A stretch of 64,000 nt of DNA from Delphinapterus leucas (taxonomy: Eukaryota > Chordata > Mammalia > Artiodactyla > Monodontidae). Position 1 is the first letter of the stretch, and every line of letters begins with the position of its first letter. The translations under genes were made by a program, and so were the position numbers. Below are positions 1-11,002 of the stretch, in pieces. Location of the stretch: positions 12,820,122-12,884,121 of the forward strand of contig NW_022097993.1 in the NCBI RefSeq assembly GCF_002288925.2, read 5' to 3'. Under the pieces are notes generated by a model that saw only the letters and a list, made by a program, of their open reading frames with translations, was not told the DNA's origin and searched no databases.

Positions 1-93
1 GCCTCTTGAATGTTACCCCAGAAGCTCAGTGTGACTCCCATGAGCGCCTATCAACTGGACCCATCTTCTCATTTCACATACTTCTCTTTATTT

Positions 94-294
94 TTTATAT
101 TTTGCGGTACGTGGGCCTCTCACTGTTATGGCCTCTCCCGTTGCGGAGCACAGGCTCCGGACGCGCAGGCTCAGCGGCCATGGCTCACGGGCCTAGCCAC
201 TCCGCGGCATGTGGTATCTTCCCGGACCGGGACACGAACCCATGTCCCCTGCATCGGCAGGCTGACTTCAGCCACTGCGCCACCAGGGAAGCCC
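94..294 (-). mobile_element. CHR-2 SINE, cetacean short subfamily
   Basis: This is a tRNA-derived retroposon read on the - strand. Its head contains an A-box-like block (TGGCGCAGTGG in better copies) and a B-box-like GGTTCG block, the internal RNA polymerase III promoter inherited from the tRNA. The tail is the short form, CCATGGCCGCTGAGCCTGCG followed by the CCTGTGCTCCGCAACGGGAG block. It lacks the CACAACTACTGAGCC repeats found in long copies such as 22170-22485. A perfect 14-bp duplication (ACTTCTCTTTATTT) lies at 80-93 and 295-308. The short tail matches what is known of cetacean CHR-2 copies. Open frames across it are chance products of its GC-rich body. Confidence 0.93.
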
Positions 295-308
295 ACTTCT
301 CTTTATTT

Positions 309-1870
309 AATCTCTATATTCTGAGACTTGTTCAAAGGTACCTTCATATTTCAGGAATATTCTACTATAACTGAAAAGCCATTACCTTTTTTGAGCTAAG
401 CCAATTCTTATTCTTCTTTAGTAAGCTAACTAATTCCCTATCCCAACTTTAATTTCTTTTAATATTTATACTGTGTTATGTTGCAATTTGCTTATATATT
501 ACTTACAAATCACGTCAACTTTTCACGTGCACATTTTTACCCAATTACATCATAGGTTCCTAAAAGCTAGAACCTGTGTTGTAAATGTCCTTGTATTTTC
601 TACAGTATTTGGCAGGGGTTGATGTAAGATGAATAGTCAGCTAATGGTAATTGAATTAACACAGAATTACAGGAAATACATAATTAGTACCCAATTATTC
701 GTATCACTGCATCACATCCTTAAGGGCCTGTATGTTATATAGACAGAGGATTTACAGTGGTGTCACACACAAAGTTTGTACTCAATAAATATATACTTAT
801 ATATATACTTAATAATATATACTTAGTATATACTTAATAATAATACTTAATAATAAAATATATACTTAATAGTAAAATAATTGAAATATGTCTTCTTCCA
901 TTTATGTTCTCTCTGCATATGAAACAGAATTTTCTAGCAGTGAATGGACTCCAGTTTTGACAATGGCTACAAACAGATGGAGGAGTGAGGACAGGATATA
1001 TCTGTATTTTTCTTTTTAAACCATCAGCTTTTCTTAGTTCTCTGTAAGTTGCATTTTAAATTATTTGAGTGCAAAATGCTTCCTTGATACGGGGGAAATT
1101 TTAATAAGCCTTTTGGTTATGTAAATGTGTTATAATACCTAGGAGACAAGCATTTTGCATAATAATATATTTTAAACAGGTTTCTTCCTTTCTCCATGAA
1201 TTTACATGTCTGCCATTTTATCATTTTATTTTATTTAACTTGAAGGCTGAGCTGTGACTGGGCAAAGGGAGGGGGGGTGGAGACTTGTTTTTGAAACTCT
1301 GCTGAGCCTTAGCAGATGAAGGGCAGCGCGGCAGGGAGGGGAGTAGGTGGGCACAAACTGTTTGGGGGTGAGCTGGTAAAGGAGGGGGGGTGAACTGGCC
1401 TCCGAAACACAGAAGAAGACAAAGCAGTGAGTGCCCAGCGAGAGACCAAGTCTTGTCCTGTGCAGCCTGAGAGCAGTTATATCTAGCATGGAGTCAGAGT
1501 CATTCTTGCCCATCTGGAATTTTCTGTAAATATTGTGAGCAGGGCTTGGACCCAGCTATGCTCTGAGTGACAGGCTTGGTGCAACAGCTGTCCAGGAGAG
1601 GAACAGCCATCCTGGGAGAGGGATGCTGCACATGAGGTGCAGAAGACAGCAAGAGTGGGTAAGATCTCAGTCAACCCAGGGCAGATGGGTGAGAAAGAGA
1701 AGAGTTCTGACTCTCAGAAACACAAGAGAACAGGAGCCTGGTAAAGGACAGGCTTCCTGCAGCCAGGCCTGCTGCAGTTTAGACAAAGGCAGTTTGGGCA
1801 TTAAAGGCTAAAGGCTGCAACGTGCAATTAATTGCTTTAAAACTGTACACTTTTCTGGCTTATATTACAG
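309..1870. other. Unassigned AT-rich DNA with a TA-rich tandem patch
   Basis: I see no gene here. Positions 780-885 hold imperfect repeats of a unit like TATATACTTAATAA. Positions 1258-1395 are purine-rich with runs of seven or more G. The stretch ends in a pyrimidine-biased tract and AG directly before the candidate exon. Confidence 0.5.
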
Positions 1871-1941
1871 ACATCTTCACCAACCCGTACCTCCCCTCAG
1901 CCGGCTCCTACACCCCCAGGCTCTCCCCTGGTCAATGATAG
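1871..1941 (+). other. Candidate 71-bp protein-coding exon, gene unknown
   Basis: The segment is bounded by a splice-acceptor-like tract (CTTTTCTGGCTTATATTACAG) and a strong donor (AG followed by GTAAGA). It is about 60 percent GC inside much more AT-rich flanks. In phase 0 it is open throughout and encodes about 23 residues rich in Pro, Ser and Thr (starts TSSPTRTSPQ, ends PPGSPLVND), leaving two bases for the next codon. Phase 1 is also open; phase 2 meets TGA at its end. It resembles no repeat I know. A short, Pro/Ser-rich, frame-shifting exon would suit alternative splicing of a disordered linker, but I cannot name the gene. It could be a decoy exon or chance. Confidence 0.4.
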
Positions 1942-2240
1942 GTAAGAAAATATGTTGAAAGAAACACTGAATGAACCATTATCTTCATTTAGTTACAGAT
2001 ATCATACAGCGCTCTGATTGCAAGATCTGCATATTATCCATTATAAATATTTCAAGGCAAGTACACTCCAAGAGTTCTCTAAATATGGGTCCAAACAAAA
2101 CAGCAAAGCAGGTTGTTAAAAGGTAAGGCAGAGGTGAATGGAAGGGTCGCAAAATAAAGAAACTTGTTAAATGCCAGAAAGAAAAAAAATGTCACGGACA
2201 AAGTTTAAGCAAACATAAAATTAAAGATTAATTAATTGAC

Positions 2241-2350
2241 AGGACTTCCCTGGCAGTCCAGTAGTTAAGACTTCACCTTCCAATGCAGGGACTGTGGGTT
2301 CAATCCCTGGTCAGGGAGCTAAGATCCCACATGCCTTGCGGCCAAAAAAC
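2241..2350 (+). mobile_element. CHR-1-type short SINE
   Basis: The sequence opens GGACTTCCCTGGCAGTCCAG, continues through a B-box-like GGGTTCAATCCCTGG block and closes with CCTTGCGGCCAAAAAACC. It contains only the tRNA-related part and a short tail. It has the same architecture as 63228-63347. I could not find a clear target duplication, so it is probably an older copy. Confidence 0.8.
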
Positions 2351-4300
2351 CAAAACATAAAACAGAAGTAATGTTGTAACAAATTCAAGGAAGACTTTAA
2401 AAACTGGTCCACATCAAAAAAAAAAAAAATTGAAAAGTTATTTGTTCATACATATTTGCTTCAGTGCAAATACACAGAGGAACTACATTTGATAACATGG
2501 AAAAATAAAGGCTAACATACTCTATGCATTCATTTACTTATAGGCTCTAAACAATGGAAATACAAAAACACTCTTCTTGTGGCAGTAGATAACACATATG
2601 CCCTATTTTGAATGACCCCCTTCCACACATTCCTCCTACCCTCAGCCGCATAGGCAGAAACTGTGCACTCAATACTGTACAGTTCAGAACATAAAAGCTT
2701 TTATAGCAATTCAGTGATCACAAGACTCAGTGCTTAATGAAAGACCCTTGATTTAATATTAGCTTAAATATAAAGTATTCTAAAACTCCCTGCTTCCTTT
2801 TAGAGCAATACTTTTTATTCTTACCACAAAGTATGTGGATACTGATGTTTATGCCAGCAATGTTAACTGGTGAATTTCAATAAACCCAGTTTCATAATTC
2901 AGATGCTGAAATTTTAATGTAAATTTTTTTCAATTATCCACTATGGCATAAAATGGAAACTCAGTTAAATATTCTGGTTACCATAGAGGTGCTTTATGTG
3001 GGTTACCAATTATCCAAGAATTACAGCACACTAAAAGAGTCAATTCCTCAATTTTTATAGTTTCATTTTTTATAAAGAATGACTGTGCTTCAGGAGCCTG
3101 TATTACTCTGGAGTCATATATGTCTACCAATATCCTTACAGATATTTAGAAATGCTGCTACACACCAGGTACCGAAGGCTTTACCCTAAGTCTGACTATT
3201 GTGACATTTTTCCTTAGTCACAATCCTTGACTTAGAATGCCAGAATTCTTTTTTACACATCCTGCAACTATGCAGCAATTACTGCTGCAAAATGTTAGAC
3301 TAGGTAATTTCTGTGATTAAACCATGGTGACTTATGAAATTTAGTGACACTTTTTTGTCCTGACAGACAGTGTTACTGGACAGATTCACAGGGACGTGAA
3401 ACTTAATCATGATGTAGTTAATCTGAAACCACTTTCATTCAACATTACAATACTAGACTAATTTACATGCAATACTGCCAGTGAGATGCTAATACTGCTA
3501 ACGACAATTTTCACCAAGTGACAGTACGAATACTGTGGGCACTTTGTTGCCAAAAAAACTCTCAACTAGATAATTCTGATGATTTCTAGGTTTCACAATC
3601 TCCCATGAACTATTCAAAGATTCTTCCATTTCGCACTTTCTTATCAACCTTCTTCCCTACTCTATGACTAGTGCCAAATGTACAAATGCAATTGGCTGAA
3701 ATGGTTCCATGTACAGTACTTAGATGAATTATGCTAAAGTGTATGGAAATGGTGTATCAGTTTCTGAGTCGATTCCAGGAGATTCGTTCTGTTGCTTGAA
3801 AATGCTTAGGTTCAAATGGATAAAAAGTATAATTAATTAAAATCATGTCATCAGACTGTAAAAAAGTGTTCTTAATCAATTGCTCCATTACCGCAAACTC
3901 TGCCCTGAATACGAATGTTACAGAAATGCTTGTCTTTGAGTGACTTCACTACTTTCGCTGCTCACCACACATGTGTGGATGATTCATTGCCCTGAAGAAG
4001 CGACACACAGGCTCACATTCACAGGAGCCTATTTTTCTGGCCACATATCCAGACTCTTCATTCAGATAGGCTATGTTATACCAAAAGCATTTTTTCAGAT
4101 ATATAAATATATATTAATACATAAATAAATTCATGCATTATGTGTGATTGGATAACTTAAGTTCTTATTTCTGTGGGCCTCCCTGTCTCTTGGCCTGCCC
4201 ACCCGAGCCCTGTGTAAGCCACCCTAGTACACGCTGCCATGACAAGGTAGTGACTTATGGGAACTATGAGTTGACTCTGAGCCCGTTTTTCTGTTTTGTT
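2351..4300. other. Unassigned unique-looking DNA
   Basis: There is no supported gene or repeat apart from an A-run at 2417-2429. The longest open frames are short and without recognisable domains. Confidence 0.5.
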
Positions 4301-4304
4301 TTGT

Positions 4305-4640
4305 TTTGTTTTTAATTTATTTATTTATTTTGGGCTGCGCTGGGTCTTCGTTGTTGCACGCAGGCTTCCTCTAGTTGCAGCGAGCAGGGGCTACTCTTTG
4401 TTGCAGTGCAAGGGCTTCTCATGTGGTGGATCCTCTTGCTGTGGAGCACGGGCTCTAGGCACACGGGCTTCAGTAGTTGTGGCACGCAAGCTCAGTAGTT
4501 GTGGCACGCAGGCTCAGTAGTTGTGGAGCACAGGCTTACTTGCTCTGCACCATGTGGGATCTTCCCGTACCAGGGATCATACCCGTTTCCCCTGCATTGG
4601 CAGGTGGACTCTTAACCACTGCGTCACCAGGCAAGTCCCC
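4305..4640 (-). mobile_element. CHR-2 SINE, long form
   Basis: The copy has the A/T-rich tail (TTTATTTATTTATTT) on the left, then the tail modules with repeated CAGTAGTTGTGG, and ends in the tRNA-like head near 4640. The head is diverged (GCGTCACCAGGCAAGTCC). The long undeleted tail marks an older CHR-2 group than the copy at 94-294. No clear flanking duplication was found. Confidence 0.9.
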
Positions 4641-6030
4641 CGTGCTGCTTTTATGACCAATAGATTCTGTCCAAAAGACACAAGAGCCCAATGACAGAGC
4701 AAGTTCAGCAATCCACAGGGGAAAACAAATGGACTATGGGGCTAACAGCATAGAGTGAAATATTAGAGGATGTGAAAACCAAATTATCTTCAAAGAGTAT
4801 TAAATAAAATTAAAATGTTAGTTTAAAAGAATTAGAGAGAGTCAAAAAATTACTTAAGAAATCAAATGAATGTTTTTGGAGAGTCTGGAAAAACCTACAG
4901 AAGAAAAAAATAGAAGAAAGCCCAAGGATAAATAATAAAATGCTCTACTAGAAAGAGTGAAGAAGGAGAACATTTTCACAACCAAAGAAAGAGAGGGCTA
5001 AAAGGCCACTGAGACAACATCCATGTCACAAGGCCCTGTGGGATGAGCTTTATTTAGACACAAGAAGTAGGATTCTAAGCACAGTTTAGTATCACGTCCC
5101 ATTAAATAAACTCCAATTTAGTTGATTATATAAAGACTATAAGCATTTCTATAGTGAGATTCTTTCTAAACAAAGTTGCAGAATGGGTTCCTGTAAATTA
5201 ATAAGGAGACAGCAACAATCATAATAAAAAGGCAGAAGCTGGCTAAGGATATGAACAAGAGGTATCCGGAAAACATACAAATCATATGGTACATTAAAAA
5301 TTACATTAGCAAACACTGTTATGTCTCTAGATAAACTATTTAAATTGATATTACCCAATATTGGCAAGGTTATATCAGACATTCTCACGTTTGTGGAGGT
5401 TAATTTGCAGTACCAATTTAAAAAAGAACAAAAGCATAAATATAAATATCTGTGATTGAGAATTCCCCTTATAGGAATGCATCTGTAACAAAATTTGTAC
5501 AGAGTTGTTGACTGCAGCACTTTCTACAATAAATATGCCCATCAATAGAAGAATGACTGACAAGTGTTATGCTGTCAAAAACTGTGACATCATTATAATC
5601 AACATCATCTTCCTTACAAACTGTACTGAACAGACACAGAAGGAGAGTTGTGTTATATTGACAGGTGCCAAAGGCCAGCTGCAGCACGAAAGAAATAATA
5701 AGCACTTGCTTGGGAGAAAACATAACTAGTTATACGTATGTGTGTATATATATATTTTTATATATGTATATACATTTATATTATATTTCTAGGTATGTTC
5801 TAAATTAATTTCTAAATATATACATAGATATAGGTATAAGACATAATATATAGGTGTATATATAGATATATATGTGTGTATGTGTATATATAAATGTATA
5901 CATACATTTATACACGTACACATAAATGACATATATATATGTGATTCACAAAAATCCTGTGGAAGGATGGAAGGATACATACTGATTTTTAAATTTTCTT
6001 TTTTTTTCAAGTTTATAAAAATAGTTTATT
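4641..6030. other. Unassigned DNA with TA/TG-rich low-complexity patch
   Basis: No gene is visible. Positions 5728-5942 are dominated by TATATA, TGTGTATA and TACATA motifs. The 123-codon open frame around 5149-5520 has no domain signature and lies in AT-rich DNA. Confidence 0.45.
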
Positions 6031-6039
6031 TATTTATGT

Positions 6040-6430
6040 TTTGATATTTATAACAGCTTTATTCATAATCACCAAAAGTTGGAAGCAACCAAGATGTCTT
6101 TTTAAAAATTTTATTTTATATTGGAGTAGAGTTGGTTAACAATATTGTGTTAGTTTCAGGTGTACAGCAAAGTGATTCAGTTATCCATATACATGTAACT
6201 ATTCTTTCTCAAATTCTTTTCCCATTTAGGTTATTACAGAGTATTGAGCAGAGTTTCTTTATTGTAGTTAAGAAACACGTAACACAAAATTTACCATCTT
6301 AACTGTTTTTAAGTGTACAGTTCAGTAGTGTTAAGTTTATTCACATTGTTGTGAAATATCTCTAGAACTTTTTCATCTTGCAGATCTGAAATTCTATACC
6401 CATTAAACAACAGCTCCCCTTTTCCCATCC
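6040..6430 (-). mobile_element. Nested L1 3'-end fragments
   Basis: Three L1 pieces are juxtaposed. Positions 6045-6095 read on the + strand like an old L1 segment (AACAGCTTTATTCATAATCA). Positions 6100-6245 are the artiodactyl L1 3' end on the - strand (TTTCAGGTGTACAGCAAAGT). Positions 6250-6430 are an older L1M-type 3' end on the - strand (AAGTGTACAGTTCAGTAGTG). This suggests a younger L1 tail landed in or beside older L1 sequence. No clean duplication was found. Confidence 0.7.
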
Positions 6431-7190
6431 TCTTTCAATTATGCCAACTCAATTTTCAATGAACCTTATTTCTGAGAATGAAGGTTATAGACAGTGTTTT
6501 TATTTTCTCTTCTCCCTCTCTCAGAGTCAAGTCCCAGAGGAAGTAGGAAATCTGTCAGATTCGTTGTTAAATGTACACTACCTGTCACTGGAAAGGCTTG
6601 AACCTTCATTCAGACATTTATGTTGACATATACTATATAAACAGTGTGCTTAATTAGCACTGGAGAATCCACAATGTACACTGAATTTGAAACTGTTCTA
6701 CATCATGAAGAAGCTACTCATTAGCAATGATTTGTGATAAGACTGGGGAAAAAAAAAAAACCAAGCAACTTATTTTCTAAGATTTCTCCAAAAGTCAGTT
6801 GCAAGGCAATAGTAGTGAAAGACGTCACTGACTCGTAGCTCTTATTTCAGAGAAAGTGTTCTTGTGTTATTTTCTTCATTTTTAGGTGAAATTCTTCATA
6901 CAAGATACATGCATATTCAGCCCTTTCACTGAACTTTCAACAAAGGAATTTGTTCAAAATCTTTATGAGCTTTTTCAGGTTGCCCTTCTTTCCAAAGCAA
7001 TATAGTCACTCGTGAATGGTGATGAGAGAATTTACACACTTAGCTAAAATACTGTAAGAAAAAGAATGTAAGAAAGACAGGAAAGATATTTTAAAGAAAA
7101 TTTCATCAGAAGCAAATATATTCAGTCTCTAAGGAATTAACAACATGAATCCACCATGCTCCCTCAAGAAGCCAGTTTGCTGTGATCAAC
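6431..7190. other. Unassigned AT-rich DNA
   Basis: No supported feature was seen. Confidence 0.4.
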
Positions 7191-7199
7191 CTTCTCTGT

Positions 7200-7370
7200 G
7201 TAGGATGGAAAAGGTGATATGACCTGGTGGGTAAGAAGGCCAGGCTGCTTGTGGTCAAATGCCAGCACCACCCTGTGCTAGCTGTGTGACCTTGGGAAGG
7301 TCATTATCTCCTCTACCTCGGCTTCATAATCTGCATCACGTAGATAAAAATAGCCAAAATAGTTCATTTT
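7200..7370 (+). mobile_element. MIR SINE relic
   Basis: The core motif CTAGCTGTGTGACCTTGGGA followed by a CTCTACCTCGGCTTCATAATCTG-like segment matches the conserved middle of MIR. It is an ancient mammalian tRNA-derived SINE and is strongly diverged. Confidence 0.75.
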
Positions 7371-7892
7371 TGGTGATAATTCAGTTCAGCTCCCCAATTC
7401 CCTCAGCTAACCTTCAGATCACTGTATGTATGACAGAGTATAGGGGCAGGGCTGGGTCATACGAAGGACGCCTACCAACATCCCCCTAACTATGCTTCAG
7501 TTTCTACAAACTCACTTAATCTTTGTTAAGAGTGTAAGACAAATGGAACACAAGGTGTGTCCCAATTTAAATTTTATTAAAAAAATATTACTTCTGTCCT
7601 TCTACAAATACACTGAAGCTAGTTTTCCAAATGTATGGATACAAGTAAATACTATGTCTTACTGACACAGGAAGAACAGATAATGCTGCGACTACTGCAT
7701 ACATGTTTTTAAAACAAAAGCTCATGTAAAAATGAACACTGACATTGTGGTCCATACAAGGCCAAGGCTCCTACAAAGTCCATGGTTCATTCTCACTAGC
7801 CAACTTGAATGTTTCCGAAACAGTGTAGCGAATTCTAAACCTACACTTCTGCCATATTCCCACCTGAGGTTAACGATACAAGTTGATTTTTT

Positions 7893-8220
7893 TTATAGAT
7901 TTTATTATTATATTTTAGGTCACCTTTAGTTTACCTTGGATCATCTTTCTTCAAAAGATATTTTCTCTGTTTTTGTCTTTGTTCATTTTTTTTTTTTATT
8001 GAAGTATACTTGATTTATAATGTATTAGTTTCAGGTGTACAGCAAAGTGATTCAGTTATACATACATATATATCAATTTTTTTCAGATTCATTTCCCTTA
8101 TAGGTTATTATTGTACAAAACATTGAGTAGAGTTCCCTATGCTCTACAGTAGGTCCTCCATGGTTACCTAGTTTATATATATAGTAGTGTGTATATATTA
8201 CGAGTTTGGGATTAACATAT
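7893..8220 (-). mobile_element. 5'-truncated and inverted L1, possible 3' transduction
   Basis: The artiodactyl L1 3' end lies on the - strand at 7998-8202 (TTTCAGGTGTACAGCAAAGT; CTATGCTCTACAGTAGGTCC) behind a 12-T tract at 7986-7997. The next 18-20 bp (GAGTTTGGGATTAACATATA) read as the same L1 family in the opposite orientation, which is a small 5' inversion. A duplication of about 15 bp (ACAAGTTGATTTTTT) lies at 7878-7892 and 8221-8235. It encloses an extra 91 bp (7895-7985) between two T-rich tracts, as expected if sequence downstream of the source L1 was carried along. The left T-tract is short, so the transduction reading is less sure than the L1 itself. Confidence 0.7.
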
Positions 8221-8235
8221 ACAAGTTGATTTTTT

Positions 8236-8677
8236 AAGGTGTTTTAATTATCTAACTATCATAAGAATGTTTTTTTGTTTGTTGTTGATCTTATCACTTT
8301 ATGGATTTTTGTAACAAGAACTCTTTGAAAAGCTTGCCAAATATACAACACTGTAATGATTATAAGTAGTACAGACTCCCACTCACTAAAATATATGCTG
8401 AGATTTGTTTGGAAAGGAATTTTTTATTGATCAGCAGAAAGCAGTAGAAGCAGAAACCATTATGCCCAATCAAGTGTACAATATCTGATAAAATGGAGAT
8501 GCCAGCAAGCTTTGTGAGGACCTCCTACTTCTGAATAACTGGAATTAGTCTCCCGTGGTTGTACCTGTGTTGATGAATATTGTCGTTCATTCGAAAACGC
8601 TAAATCAGCTTCTCCCTTAACAAGCTACACAATTTTGCTACCAGTAGTCCAGGAAGTTGAACAAAAGCAAAGAAAAT
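8236..8677. other. Unassigned DNA before the Tigger element
   Basis: No gene or clear repeat is visible. The stretch ends in the TA dinucleotide (8678-8679) duplicated by the Tigger insertion. Confidence 0.4.
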
Positions 8678-8956
8678 TACAGTAAGTCCCCTATGTACAA
8701 ACGAGTTCCATTTCGAGAGTGTGTTCCTACGTCCAGTTTGTTCGTAAGTCCAACAAAGTTAGCCTAGGTACCCAACTAACACAATCGGCTACACAGTACT
8801 GTACTGTAATAGGTTCATAATACTTTTCACACAAATAATACATAAAAAACAAACAAAAAATAAACATGTTTAATCTTACAGTCCCTTGAAAAGTACAGTA
8901 GTGCAGTACAACAGCTGGCACACAGGGGCTGGCATCGAGTGAACAGGCAAGAAGAG

Positions 8957-10792
8957 TTACTGACTGGAGGATGGAGAGGAGGTGGGAGATGGTAGAGCTG
9001 AAGGATCGTCAGCAACAGGAGATGGAGGGCAAGCTGCAATTTCACTCACGCCTGACGTTGGTGGCACAGGTTCTGGTTCCTTGCTGGATTCAATTCTATC
9101 TACCCTCTTGAAATATGATCCAGTGATGTCTGGGTAGTAGCTCTTTTTTTCTCGTCATAGATGACATGGTAGCACTGGATTGCATTCTGAACGGCTGCTG
9201 CAACCTTCATGTACCGTTCTACATTCAGGTTCTCTGCCTCAAAAACTAACAGTGCCTCCTCAAATAAAGAAAACCCCTTTGCCATTTCCTGCAGTGTGAA
9301 TCTCTTCGGTTCTTCAGTTACTTCTTCTTCCTCTTTTCTTTCTTTGTCCTTTCTCTGGGCCTCCAATTCCATCAGGTCTTCATTAGTCAGCTCCTTGTGT
9401 TGCACAGCAAGGAGTTCCATGAAGTTGTCCTCTTGCAGATCTAGCTCCAGCTTCTTGCTGAGGGTCACTACGTTGCTGAAGACCTCTTTGGACTCCTCAT
9501 CCACATTCTCAAATCCATGAAAATCATGAACAAACTGTAGGCAAAGGTTCTTCCAACCCCCATTCATGGTTATGGCTGTAACCTCACGCCAAGCAAAGCC
9601 AATGTTTTCTACAGCATTGTAGATGTTACAGTCCTTCCAAAATTGTCGCAAGGTTGTTTCTGATTCCTCACTCGCCTCTACTGTCTGATGAAAAGTGTGA
9701 CATAAATAACAGTTCTTAGAAGTCGCTATAATTCCCTGGTCCATAGGTTGGATGTGTGATGTAGTATTCGGTGGCAGATGCACTACTTTGACATTGGGAT
9801 GAAAGACGTCCTTGAATGGGGGGTGGCCCAGAGCATTGTCAAGCAGCAAAAGAATATTGAATGGGACATCCTTCTCCGAGCAATATTTCTGTACCTCCAG
9901 GATAAAGTGGTGGAAAAACCAGTCCTGGAAAATGGCCTGTGTAACCCAGGCTTTGGGGTTACTCTTCCACACAACAGGAAGAGAGCCTTTGGCTATGTTT
10001 TTAAGGGTTCTTGGGTTCTCTGAATGATAAACTAAGAGAGGCTTCAGCTTCATTTCTCCAAAAGCATTGCCAGCAAACAACAGAGTTATCCTATTCTTTG
10101 CTGCTTTATAGCCTGGCATCAACTTTTCCTCCTTGCTGATGTAACTTTGGTCTGGCATCCTCTTCCAGTACAGTCCTGTCTCATCCACATTAAAAAACTG
10201 CTCAGAAAAAAAAAAAAAAAAACCTGCTCAGGTAAATACACGCCTTCATCAATAATTTCTCGAAGCATTTCAGGAAATTCCCAGGCAGCTACCATATCTG
10301 CAGTTGCTGCCTCACCACGTACTTTTACGTTGTGAAGTTTGGCTCTAGCCTTCAACAGATGAAACTAGCCATGGCTGGCATTAAAAGATGTGCCCTCTGA
10401 TTCTTCGCCGTGTTTCTTCTTCAAGTCTTCATAAAGGCTCTTAGCTTTCTCTTGAATCAGCATTAAGCTGAGCAGGACTCAGCGCTGATGTTGATCCTGC
10501 ATCCGCACGCTGAGAAGTTTCTCCATCTCCTCCATAACTTTTCCATGCTTCTTCGATATTCTGTCAACATCGTTGGCACAGGAGACTTCACATGTTCCAT
10601 AATTTTGTCCTTGTTCTTTAGAATCATGCCAATGGTTGAATGATTCATGTTATAAGAATGAGAGACATCAACCATCTTTCTGCCTCGCTCCACTCTTTTA
10701 ATTGTTTTCACTTTTGCTTCCATCGTTATCACTTGGCAATTCTTAGCAGTACCAGCTCCATCACTGGTGCTTTTATGCTTCCTTCCAGACAT
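8957..10792 (-). pseudogene. Degraded Tigger transposase
   Basis: Transposase of the pogo/CENP-B/jerky family. The N-terminal part (10792 down to about 10540, starting MSGRKHKSTSD) holds a helix-turn-helix region rich in Lys/Arg. The catalytic part is one open frame, 10188-9100, of 362 codons. Its three acidic residues are present: D2 (DETGLYW), D117 (LLLLDNALGH) and D150 (QPMDQG), the last two separated by 32 residues, as in Tigger. Lesions seen: a frameshift near 10540, TGA at 10479-10481, TAG at 10365-10367, a poly(A) insertion at 10206-10231, and a one-base loss near 9110 that cuts off a C-terminal tail otherwise readable to a TAA at 8957-8959. No active protein can be made from this copy. 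Confidence 0.9.
10192..10231. mobile_element. Poly(A)-only retroposon insertion inside the transposase
   Basis: A run of 17 A is flanked by two copies of a 14-bp sequence differing at one base (AAAAAACTGCTCAG at 10192-10205, AAAAACCTGCTCAG at 10218-10231). The left copy is preceded by TT, giving the TT/AAAA context favoured by L1 endonuclease. It looks like target-primed reverse transcription that copied only the tail. The net gain of 26 bp shifts the transposase frame. Replication slippage is the alternative, but it would not easily duplicate the non-A part CTGCTCAG. Confidence 0.7.
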
Positions 10793-11002
10793 CCTGGGCT
10801 TGAAATAAAAATACTGTACTACTGTATTCTATACAGTACTGTACAGTTAAGTACACAAACGCAAAATCACTTGTAGAGGATGCACACACGAGACAATGTA
10901 CGCCAGACACGTGAACTAACTTATGTGACTGAACATGAGAATGCACATTCACATCTTTGAAAGTTCGCAACTTGAAGGTTCGTAGGTAGGGGACTTACTG
11001 TA

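Larger units (their letters stand above)
8680..11000 (-). mobile_element. Full-length Tigger (pogo/Tc1-mariner) DNA transposon
   Basis: The element runs from CAGTAAGTCCCCTA at the left to its reverse complement at the right. The terminal inverted repeats match at about 20 of the first 23 positions. TA flanks both ends (8678-8679 and 11001-11002), the target duplication of the Tc1/mariner superfamily. At 2321 bp it has the length of an autonomous Tigger. It carries one transposase gene on the - strand with a pogo-type helix-turn-helix and a DDD catalytic domain. Tigger elements move by cut-and-paste and are extinct in most mammals. The exact Tigger subfamily needs a library comparison; I lean to a Tigger4-like group. 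Confidence 0.93.

Noticed and set aside
5149..5723. Cluster of Cys/Leu-rich frames on the - strand
   Set aside because: AT-rich DNA yields Leu/Ile/Phe/Cys-rich frames by chance. Several overlap in different phases, and none has a domain.
8680..11000. Domesticated transposase gene (TIGD/JRK-like) considered
   Set aside because: The copy has several stops and frameshifts and retains transposon ends, so it is a dead element rather than a captured host gene.
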